From assembly GCA_003955985.1 (NCBI GenBank), contig CP033784.1, positions 1,674,001 through 1,738,000 on the forward strand: a DNA stretch of 64,000 bases. Direction: 5' to 3'. Below, piece by piece: positions 57,769-64,000 of this stretch; position 1 is the first letter of the stretch, and each line of letters starts with the position of its first letter. A program made the position numbers and the translations under genes. This DNA comes from Corynebacterium jeikeium (GTDB lineage: Bacteria > Actinomycetota > Actinomycetes > Mycobacteriales > Mycobacteriaceae). A model generated the notes under the pieces. The model saw nothing but the letters and a program-made list of their open reading frames with translations, was not told where the DNA came from and searched no databases.

Positions 57769-59424
57769 ATGAAGATTACTGCTAGTTGTGCCACCATGGG
57801 ATATGTGCAACTCTTGGCTGAAAATGAACTCTTAGCGCTTCTAGTGATTTTGTTTCTTGGCCTGGCAATTGGCCAGATCAAGATCTTCGGCTTCAAGCTT
57901 GGCGTGGCTGCCGTCCTCTTCGTCGGCCTTATCCTCGCGACTATTGAGCCGGAAATTCAAATCTCCCCGTTGATTTACATCGTGGGCCTGGCATTATTCG
58001 TCTACACCATCGGGTTGGAGGCGGGCCCCGAGTTCTTCAGCTCGTTACGCTCGCGCGGTATCAAGCACAACCTGTTCGGCATTGGTGTGCTCGCAGTTGT
58101 CACTATCGAGTCTTTCTTGCTGATCAAGTTTTTGCCTATCGACCCGGTGGAGGGCGCAGGCGCCTTCACAGGCGCCCTGACCAACACCCCGGCTATGGCC
58201 GCAATCGTCGATGCTCTTCCTAGCCTCATTTCGGATAAGGGCGAGCTGGCCGCTGCCCACGATATGCCGGTGATTGGTTACTCCCTGGCCTACCCAATCG
58301 GCGTGCTGGCAGTGATTGCCTCTATCGGTATTATGTCGAAGGTCTTCCGCGTCGATCACGACCAGGAAGCTATTGACGCAGGTGTCGCCGCGCTTCCGCT
58401 ACATACTCGGGACATCAAGATTCTCAAGGACGACCTGCCTTCCATCACTGACCTTCCGTCGAAGTTCGGTTTGGACATCACGGTTTCGCGCATTGAGTAC
58501 AAGGGCCACCTCTACATTCCGTCTCCGGGTGACACTGTCTCCGTCGGCGATATTATTTCCGTCGTCGGTACAGAGGAAGAAATTGCTCGTGCCGCCGAGT
58601 ACATTGGCGAGCTTATGCCGGGTGATCCGACACACGACGGTCGCCTGGACTTCCGTCGCATCTTCGTCTCTGCATCTGACGTGGTCGGTGTACCCATTGC
58701 GGAACTTCAGACTCGCATGGACGGCATAATCATTACGCGTATTCGCCGCGGCGACCACGACATCGTCGCAGAGCCAAACATGCGCCTAGAGCTTGGTGAT
58801 CGCGTCCGCGTAGTTGCACCGCCAGAGAAAATCAAGGACGCAACAAAGTTCTTCGGCGACTCTTACAAGAAGCTTTCCGACGTCAACCTCTTGCCGCTCA
58901 CCCTTGGGCTTACGCTGGGTGTCTTGGTGGGTCTCATCAAGATTCCGCTTCCGGGCGGCAGCTCGCTAGCCCTGGGATCCGCTGGTGGTCCACTGGTTGT
59001 GGCGCTGATTCTGGGTGCTGTCGGTCGCACTGGCCCGTTGGTTTGGCCTATCCCCTACTCGGCCAACCTGGCGTTCCGCACCATGGGTCTAGCACTGTTC
59101 CTGGCTGGTATCGGCACCACTGCCGGTAAGGGATTCCAGGCTGCGTTGTCTGACCCGGCATCACTGACAGTTCTGGGTCTTGCCGCCATCATCGCGTTTA
59201 GCTCCGCACTGTTGACCCTCATTGTCGGTCACCGTGTGCTGAAGATTCCATTCGGCCAAACTGCGGGTATCCTCTCGGGCTTGCAGACTCACCCGGCAGT
59301 GCTCTCATACGTCAACGACCAGGCCAAGAACGAGTTGCCGGCAATGGGATACACAACGGTGTATCCAATGGCCATGATCATGAAGATTATTCTCGCCCAG
59401 GTCCTGGTCGTGTTGGTGCTATAG
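57769..59424 (+). CDS. AspT/YidE-type membrane transporter with TrkA-C domains
   Basis: Predicted secondary transporter of the aspartate:alanine exchanger family; the substrate is unknown. The first 180 residues form five to six membrane helices with FTGALTNTPAMAAI, a family signature; two TrkA-C (RCK_C) ligand-binding domains occupy about 200-370; six more helices follow, with LSGLQTHPAVLSYVNDQ near the end. The 551-residue length is standard. The start may be ATG 57769 or ATG 57796 (MGYVQLL); neither has a strong ribosome site. The same type of gene lies after the DUF4191 gene in C. glutamicum. Confidence 0.87.
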   Translation: MKITASCATMGYVQLLAENELLALLVILFLGLAIGQIKIFGFKLGVAAVLFVGLILATIEPEIQISPLIYIVGLALFVYTIGLEAGPEFFSSLRSRGIKHNLFGIGVLAVVTIESFLLIKFLPIDPVEGAGAFTGALTNTPAMAAIVDALPSLISDKGELAAAHDMPVIGYSLAYPIGVLAVIASIGIMSKVFRVDHDQEAIDAGVAALPLHTRDIKILKDDLPSITDLPSKFGLDITVSRIEYKGHLYIPSPGDTVSVGDIISVVGTEEEIARAAEYIGELMPGDPTHDGRLDFRRIFVSASDVVGVPIAELQTRMDGIIITRIRRGDHDIVAEPNMRLELGDRVRVVAPPEKIKDATKFFGDSYKKLSDVNLLPLTLGLTLGVLVGLIKIPLPGGSSLALGSAGGPLVVALILGAVGRTGPLVWPIPYSANLAFRTMGLALFLAGIGTTAGKGFQAALSDPASLTVLGLAAIIAFSSALLTLIVGHRVLKIPFGQTAGILSGLQTHPAVLSYVNDQAKNELPAMGYTTVYPMAMIMKIILAQVLVVLVL

Positions 59425-59426
59425 CG

Positions 59427-59945
59427 CTAACCCAAAATGACGGCCGTGCCAGTGGCACGGTCGTGCATGCCGCGCATATCCGAGTCGGTGATTGCTGGCG
59501 GCAGCAAGAAAAGAGTAAGCAAGCTGCGGAAGAAGGCACGAACAAAGCCAACTCGCTCGCCGGGCTTGTCCACGCGAGCGACACCCATCTTCATCATCCA
59601 CTGGCCCGGAGTGCGGGCGAACAGCCAAACCGACACCGTGCCAATAATGAGGAAGACAACTGGCGAATAGGTCGCAAGGAATGACTGCCAGGCGATAAAC
59701 GAATCTCCGAACTGGTCAATCTGCGCCTCGCTCGGGCCGAAGAACATCGAAAAAGCGCCGGCAATCATCAAGGAAATAATCCAGTCAATGAGAATGCCGC
59801 CGACGCGACGCATCAACGTCGCTTGCGATCCTGGGCCATCGGGGGCAAGACCCAATGCCTGGCCGGGATAGTCCGAGAGCTTGTCCGGATTATCGAACTC
59901 TCCCGGAATCTGAGGGCCATCTAGCCAACTGTGCTTTTCTTCCAT
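59427..59945 (-). CDS. RDD family membrane protein
   Basis: Small membrane protein with the RDD fold (LMRRVGGILIDWIISLMIAGAF, then three further hydrophobic segments and GQWMMKMGVARVD). The 172 residues have a polar N-terminal tail with WLDGPQIPGEF, typical of the actinobacterial version found beside glnA. Function unknown; some RDD proteins act as ion exchangers. It converges on the transporter gene with only two bases between the stops. Confidence 0.9.
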   Translation of the reverse strand: MEEKHSWLDGPQIPGEFDNPDKLSDYPGQALGLAPDGPGSQATLMRRVGGILIDWIISLMIAGAFSMFFGPSEAQIDQFGDSFIAWQSFLATYSPVVFLIIGTVSVWLFARTPGQWMMKMGVARVDKPGERVGFVRAFFRSLLTLFLLPPAITDSDMRGMHDRATGTAVILG

Positions 59946-60349
59946 GGGTTCATAGTCTAGTGCAGCAATCCGGCTATCAAATCACGGGCTGGGACAGCCA
60001 TTCAGCGCGTGCGGGGGTAATCCGGGGGCGATGTTGCGTCGCCTTTTCCATTTTCTTATCAGCATGGGAGCTAAAGGCTCGTCGTAAAGCGTGTGTGACA
60101 TGAATGCGCAGTATATTGCCGTGTTTCCATAAACAGATAATCCGCTCCCTATTTGCGTAACCCATTCCGTATTGGCGAATTCCTCACGCGCCATGCCAGA
60201 AATTCGTGGTTCTAATTCCAGAATGAATGCGTGGTTCGTTAAGCTTGAAGGCGTCAACCGGCCAGTCCTTGACAGCGCGGCAGGTGCACGAAACAGCGTG
60301 CAAGAATTCCCTGCTGCGTACTAAACAAGGCCAACTAAGGAGACCGCAC
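59946..60349. other. glnA upstream region
   Basis: About 400 bp between the divergent RDD gene and glnA with no credible gene; the glnA frame is open from 60227, but the extra 41 residues are unsupported. It contains one CGTCGTAAAGC copy at 60080-60090 and a weak AmtR-like site at 60124-60141. Confidence 0.5.
60124..60141. promoter_or_regulatory. Weak AmtR-like site upstream of glnA
   Basis: TTTCCATAAACAGATAAT resembles the corynebacterial nitrogen regulator AmtR box (TTTCTAT-N6-ATAGAT as I recall it) with about three mismatches. It lies 209 bp before the glnA ATG. Low confidence. Confidence 0.25.
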
Positions 60350-61786
60350 ATGTCCTTCAAAACTCCCGAGGAAGTAGTCGCGTATATCAAGGAAGAGGGC
60401 GTCGAGTTCGTAGACGTCCGCTTCACGGATGTTCCCGGCATCGAGCAGCACTTCACCATCCCGGCATCCGCATTTGACGAGGACGCGATGGCCGAAGGCC
60501 TGGCATTCGACGGTTCCTCGATTCGTGGTTTCACTTCCATCGACGAGTCCGACATGGCACTGCTGCCCGACCTGAGCACCGCGCGCATTGACCCGTTCCG
60601 CAAGGCAAAGACTCTGAACGTCAAGTTCTTCGTCCACGATCCGTTTACCCTCGAGCCGTTCTCCCGCGACCCGCGTAACGTCGCGAAGAAGGCGGAGGAA
60701 TACCTCATCTCTACCGGCATCGCCGACACCTGCTTCTTCGGCGCTGAGGCGGAGTTTTACATCTTCGACAACGTCAAGTTCGAGACCGACACCAACCGCG
60801 GCTTCTACGAAGTTGATTCCATCGAAGGCTGGTGGAACCGCGGCAAGGACCAGAACCCGGACGGCTCTGCAAACCTGGGTTACAAGACCCGTCTGAAGGG
60901 CGGCTACTTCCCTACCGCTCCGTACGACCACTACCAGGACCTGCGCGACAAGATGTGCCTGAAGCTCGCTGACGCCGGCTTCGACCTGGAGCGCGCCCAC
61001 CACGAGGTCGGCACTGGTGGCCAGCAGGAGATCAACTACAAGTTCAACACGATGTTGCACGCTGCAGACGACCTGCAGACCTTCAAGTACATCATCAAGA
61101 ACACCGCCTGGGAAGAGGGCAAGTCCGTCACCTTTATGCCGAAGCCGCTGGCTGGCGACAACGGCTCGGGCATGCACGCTCACCAGTCGCTATGGAAGGA
61201 CGGCAAGCCGCTGTTCCACGATGAGGCCGGTTACGCAGGACTGTCGGACATCGCTCGCTGGTACATCGGCGGCATCCTGCACCACGCAGGTGCGGTACTG
61301 GCCTTCACCAACCCGACCCTGAACTCCTACCACCGCCTGGTCAAGGGCTTCGAGGCTCCGATCAACCTGGTCTACTCACAGCGCAATCGCTCCGCCGCTG
61401 TTCGCATTCCGATCACCGGCTCCAACCCGAAGGCAAAGCGCATCGAGTTCCGCGCCCCGGACCCGTCGGGCAACCCGTACCTTGGCTTCGCTGCCATGAT
61501 GATGGCCGGACTGGACGGCGTGAAGAACCGCATCGAGCCGCACGCTCCGGTCGACAAGGATCTCTACGAGCTCCCGCCGGAGGAAGCTGCCGACATCCCG
61601 CAGGCTCCGACCTCTCTCGAGGCCGCACTCGAGGCCCTGCGCAATGACCACGAGTTCCTGCTCGAGGGCGATGTCTTCACCGAGGACCTCATCCAGACCT
61701 ACATCGACTACAAGTACGAAAACGAGATCGAGCCGGTTCGCCTGCGCCCCACTCCGCAGGAATACGAAATGTACTACGACTGCTAA
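60350..61786 (+). CDS. glnA: Glutamine synthetase type I GlnA
   Basis: Makes glutamine from glutamate, ammonia and ATP, the central step of nitrogen assimilation. ATG 60350 follows AAGGAGA and gives 478 residues, the normal dodecameric GSI-beta length. [12 protein letters not shown] near residue 47, the metal-site block [24 protein letters not shown], and NRSAAVRIP are intact. Tyr406 in [11 protein letters not shown] is the expected adenylylation site, so activity is likely controlled by GlnE. A terminator follows. Confidence 0.97.
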   Translation: MSFKTPEEVVAYIKEEGVEFVDVRFTDVPGIEQHFTIPASAFDEDAMAEGLAFDGSSIRGFTSIDESDMALLPDLSTARIDPFRKAKTLNVKFFVHDPFTLEPFSRDPRNVAKKAEEYLISTGIADTCFFGAEAEFYIFDNVKFETDTNRGFYEVDSIEGWWNRGKDQNPDGSANLGYKTRLKGGYFPTAPYDHYQDLRDKMCLKLADAGFDLERAHHEVGTGGQQEINYKFNTMLHAADDLQTFKYIIKNTAWEEGKSVTFMPKPLAGDNGSGMHAHQSLWKDGKPLFHDEAGYAGLSDIARWYIGGILHHAGAVLAFTNPTLNSYHRLVKGFEAPINLVYSQRNRSAAVRIPITGSNPKAKRIEFRAPDPSGNPYLGFAAMMMAGLDGVKNRIEPHAPVDKDLYELPPEEAADIPQAPTSLEAALEALRNDHEFLLEGDVFTEDLIQTYIDYKYENEIEPVRLRPTPQEYEMYYDC

Positions 61787-61864
61787 AGTTTTCGCTTCAC
61801 GACGGCCACAGCAAGCAGCACCCATTGCTCCTAGTGGCCGCCTAGCTGCTTGAAGTCAATAGCC

Positions 61865-61904
61865 AAAACCGTCTGACCACAGTAAATGTGGCCAGGCGGT
61901 TTTT
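61865..61904 (+). terminator. Terminator of glnA
   Basis: AAAACCGTCTGACCAC (61865-61880) pairs with GTGGCCAGGCGGTTTT (61888-61903) with two mismatches or wobbles, ending in five Ts. Confidence 0.88.
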
Positions 61905-61940
61905 CGTTGCGGCCATGCTGGCTGCGGGTGCCTGGGCCCT

Positions 61941-61956
61941 CATACGCGCGCGTATG
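61941..61956. promoter_or_regulatory. Perfect 16 bp palindrome of alternating purine-pyrimidine
   Basis: CATACGCGCGCGTATG is fully self-complementary and alternates purine and pyrimidine, so it may be an operator or Z-prone DNA. No gene starts nearby on either strand. Confidence 0.4.
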
Positions 61957-62084
61957 TGAGCACGAATTTGTGCGCGGTTGCGGGCCACTCCCCTGAACAG
62001 GGCCATACACCACTGCAAAAAGGGCCGAACCTCCCGCACGAGTAGAGTCGCACACTCTCCGCCCCAGTCTTATCGATGCAATAT

Positions 62085-62139
62085 TCACTTGTCGATGCGC
62101 TATAGCGTGGCCATAAGTGAACAGCGCATCGACAAGTGA
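62085..62139. repeat. 16 bp perfect inverted repeat flanking a related box
   Basis: TCACTTGTCGATGCGC (62085-62100) and its exact complement (62124-62139) enclose 23 bases that contain GGCCATAAGTG. The arms carry the same CGAYAAGTG core as the tandem array that follows. Confidence 0.8.
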
Positions 62140-62149
62140 CAGGGTGGGG

Positions 62150-62254
62150 AGGATACCGTGCGCATAAGTGCCGGACAGCCGTCGATAAGTGATGAAAAAT
62201 CGTCGATGAGTGAAGGAAAATCATCGATAAGTGCCAGAAAAGTGGCCATAAGTG
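62150..62254 (+). repeat. Five tandem degenerate 21 bp units with core TCGATAAGTG
   Basis: The motif ends AAGTG, AAGTG, GAGTG, AAGTG, AAGTG fall at 62170, 62191, 62212, 62233 and 62254, exactly 21 bp apart. The conserved half is NTCGATAAGTG or GCCATAAGTG; the other ten bases vary. Because 21 is a multiple of three, both strands encode spurious heptapeptide repeats. Confidence 0.85.
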
Positions 62255-62638
62255 CGAGGGTGTCGCTAGGGACAACACGAGGGACGGATGCGAGGGACAC
62301 CGCAAGGGGGGGGCGGACACCAAGAGCGGATGGGGCATGCTGCGAAGGTAGGATGCCAGGCAATCACGCCCGTTGAACCAGAAATGTGTCGCAACTTAAT
62401 GACATGTGACAAAGTTCATAAACATTGATGCGTGGGAGGATAATTCACTCATCTGTAATCGTTCTCAAAAAGTATCAATTGTGCATGTCGAAGTAGTTAT
62501 TACGGGCAACTTATTGACGGAAATTGGGCTCTGTCGCTGTGACCGTCGTAAAGCAGAAATGGCGTGCTGAAAACTGCGTAAACGCCCCCTACGCTGTGGT
62601 TTTTCCGTATGGTGGTACGACATACCCCTCGGAAATGG

Positions 62639-62667
62639 CGCCTCGAGAGCCCGCGCCGAGGCGTTTT
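62639..62667 (+). terminator. Terminator-like hairpin in the leader of the cyclodeaminase-family gene
   Basis: CGCCTCG (62639-62645) pairs with CGAGGCG (62657-62663), followed by TTTTGATT. It lies 90 bp upstream of the next gene with no gene before it on this strand, so it may end a leader or small RNA transcript. Confidence 0.6.
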
Positions 62668-62757
62668 GATTGATTCTGGAGAGCATGCATCTGGAATAAC
62701 TTAAGCCCAGCCGCCGCATAGGGTGGCCGATGAACATTAAGAAGGATTTGAGCATTC

Positions 62758-63930
62758 TTGACTAACGAAAACGCTGCCAACCCAGAAAACTCAACTCGCA
62801 TTGATTTTCTCTACCTCAGCGAACCTGACATGGTTGAAGCTGGTGTCACGGATTTCGCCAAGTGTGTTGAGACCATGGAAGAAACCCTGATTCTGCTGGC
62901 CGACGGCGACTACCGGATGGCCGGCGCTTCCGCTAACTCCCACGGTGCCCAGATCAACTTCCCGGATAACCCAATCCATGAGGGTATGCCGGCAAATGGC
63001 CCTGACCGTCGTTTCATGGCAATGCCCGCTTACCTCGGTGGTCGCTTCAACGGCGCAGGTGTGAAGTGGTACGGCTCCAATGCCGATAACCGCCAGAACG
63101 ACCTGCCACGTTCGATCCACCTGTTCATTCTCAACGATGCAATTACGGGTGCCCCGAAGGCTGTCATGTCGGCAAACCTCCTGTCGGCATACCGCACTGG
63201 CGCTGTTCCGGGTGTCGGCGTCAAGCACCTTGCCGTCGAAGACGCCGAGGTCGTTGGCATCATTGGCCCGGGTGTTATGAGCCGCACCATTCTCGGCTCT
63301 GCCATGTCGCAGCGTCCGGGCATTAAGAAGGTCAAGGTCAAGGGCCGCTCCCAGGCTTCGACTCAGAAGGCTGTCGATTGGATTAAGGACGAGTTCCCGC
63401 AGCTGGAAGAGGTCCGTATCGTCGAGACCGAAGAAGAGGCCATCCGCGACTCCGACATCCTCATCGCCGGCACCTCGACTTCCTCCGATGGTCCGGCCGG
63501 TTTCCCGTACTTCAAGAAGGAGTATCTGAAGCCCGGCGCGCTGCTGCTCATGCCGGCCGCTGCACGCCTCGACGACGACTTCGTGCGTTCCGACGACTGC
63601 AACCTCGTCGTTGACTACACCGGCCTGTACGAAGAGTGGTTCAACGAGAACGGCCCAGACGTGACCTATGAGCGCTTGCTCGGTATTCCGGGTAACCGCT
63701 GGTGGGACATGAAGGAAGAGGGCACTCTTCCCGCCGAGAAGCTTGTCAACATCGGCGATATCGCTTCCGGTAAGGCCCCGGGTCGCCAGAACGACGAGGA
63801 AATCTTCTGCTACTCCATCGGAGGCATGCCAGTCGAGGACGTCGCCTGGGCCACCGATGTCTACGACAACGCCCTGGCAAAGGGCATCGGCACCAAGCTG
63901 AACCTGTGGGATGTTCCGCTGCTGAAGTAG
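62758..63930 (+). CDS. Ornithine cyclodeaminase / mu-crystallin family protein (resembles 'tyramine oxidase subunit B')
   Basis: NAD(P)-dependent Rossmann protein of the ornithine cyclodeaminase/mu-crystallin superfamily. The dinucleotide loop VGIIGPGVMS is near residues 165-174; RTGAVPGVGVKHLA just before it is the family substrate-side segment. At 390 residues it is longer than true ornithine cyclodeaminases (about 350), with extra N-terminal sequence. It resembles proteins annotated, from recall, as tyramine oxidase subunit B, so amine or amino acid catabolism is possible, but the substrate is not shown by the sequence. The start is TTG 62758 with AAGGA eleven bases upstream. It is not part of this locus in C. 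glutamicum as I recall it. Confidence 0.75.
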   Translation: MTNENAANPENSTRIDFLYLSEPDMVEAGVTDFAKCVETMEETLILLADGDYRMAGASANSHGAQINFPDNPIHEGMPANGPDRRFMAMPAYLGGRFNGAGVKWYGSNADNRQNDLPRSIHLFILNDAITGAPKAVMSANLLSAYRTGAVPGVGVKHLAVEDAEVVGIIGPGVMSRTILGSAMSQRPGIKKVKVKGRSQASTQKAVDWIKDEFPQLEEVRIVETEEEAIRDSDILIAGTSTSSDGPAGFPYFKKEYLKPGALLLMPAAARLDDDFVRSDDCNLVVDYTGLYEEWFNENGPDVTYERLLGIPGNRWWDMKEEGTLPAEKLVNIGDIASGKAPGRQNDEEIFCYSIGGMPVEDVAWATDVYDNALAKGIGTKLNLWDVPLLK

Positions 63931-63932
63931 TA

Positions 63933-63989
63933 GTGACCAGTAATTTCAACACCACGATTAGTAAGCTCAACAAGCTAGACGCGAAGTAG
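63933..63989 (+). CDS. Possible 18-codon small ORF after the cyclodeaminase-family gene
   Basis: GTG 63933 begins an 18-codon frame (TSNFNTTISKLNKLDAK after the start) that follows the previous stop by two bases and ends in TAG. The composition is polar and basic and no ribosome site is obvious. It may be chance, a leader peptide, or a small protein; the window ends 11 bases later, so context is missing. Confidence 0.2.
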   Translation: MTSNFNTTISKLNKLDAK

Positions 63990-64000
63990 GCGAGTTTTAC

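Larger units (their letters stand above)
61787..62757. other. Nearly 1 kb non-coding region with repeats and hairpins
   Basis: No credible gene; the several overlapping frames are produced by the repeats. In order: glnA terminator (61865-61904), a 16 bp palindrome (61941-61956), a long inverted repeat (62085-62139), a 21 bp degenerate tandem array (62150-62254), one CGTCGTAAAGC copy (62544-62554) and a terminator-like hairpin (62639-62667) shortly before the next gene. TGTGACAAAGTTCATA at 62405-62420 is a one-mismatch GlxR-like site. Confidence 0.7.

Noticed and set aside
62085..62254. CRISPR array
   Set aside because: The units are degenerate, only 21 bp, contiguous without unique spacers, and no cas gene is near.
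62100..62376. Short frames on both strands encoding heptapeptide repeats (LIDDFPS-like and ISARKVA-like)
   Set aside because: They arise because the 21 bp DNA repeat is a multiple of three; both strands and several frames stay open at once, and no ribosome site fits.

Overview
This is a stretch of chromosome from a high-GC Gram-positive actinobacterium, almost certainly a Corynebacterium. The gene order follows the core chromosome of C. glutamicum and partly M. tuberculosis: mraZ-rsmH-ftsL-ftsI-murE, metF-idsA-mptA, pknL-aroG-plsC-glk-pimB'-NlpC/P60, ctaE-qcrCAB-ctaF-ctaC-ltsA, cobUTS-ilvE-pepA-sucB-lipBA-glnA. Corynebacterium-type marks include a diheme QcrC, LtsA in place of a plain AsnB, a PASTA-bearing PknL, and lipomannan enzymes (MptA, PimB'). 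The species cannot be fixed from the sequence alone.

Layout. 1-7.7 kb, minus strand: the start of the division and cell wall cluster (murE cut by the window edge, ftsI, an FtsL-like gene, rsmH, mraZ), preceded by a 700 bp leader with clustered AGTGGGG boxes that look like MraZ sites, then a DUF3040 membrane protein and a HEPN-type protein. 7.9-18.6 kb: a GNAT acetyltransferase, an LppM-like lipoprotein, metF, then idsA-crtI-mptA-crtB, in which two carotenoid genes flank the lipomannan mannosyltransferase, then a Rv2175c-like gene divergent from pknL. 18.7-25.9 kb, minus strand: aroG, an exoribonuclease, plsC, glk, pimB' and two NlpC/P60 peptidoglycan hydrolases; the outer one lies behind a clear ydaO-type (c-di-AMP) riboswitch.

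26-41 kb: a DEDD exonuclease/GIY-YIG fusion, trpD, the bc1-aa3 respiratory genes interrupted by an ABC-F gene, ltsA, and an ErpA/IscA-type Fe-S carrier. 41-44.4 kb: a DUF3043 protein and cobU-cobT-cobS for the lower-ligand steps of cobalamin synthesis. 44.5 kb: a candidate structured small RNA with its own promoter and terminator. 45-61.8 kb: a VWA surface protein, ilvE, pepA, sucB with three lipoyl domains, pitA, lipB-lipA, a DUF4191 protein, an AspT/YidE-type transporter, an RDD protein and glnA. LipB and LipA make the cofactor that SucB needs. 61.8-62.8 kb: nearly 1 kb without a credible gene, holding a 16 bp inverted repeat, a 21 bp degenerate tandem array and a terminator hairpin ahead of an ornithine-cyclodeaminase-family gene.

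Most coding content is ordinary core metabolism and envelope biology. The unusual signals are non-coding: the AGTGGGG clusters, the candidate small RNA, the 21 bp array, and an 11-mer (CGTCGTAAAGC) present in eleven exact copies, six of them in or at the edge of non-coding DNA. I saw no tRNA, rRNA, CRISPR array, transposase or prophage gene.
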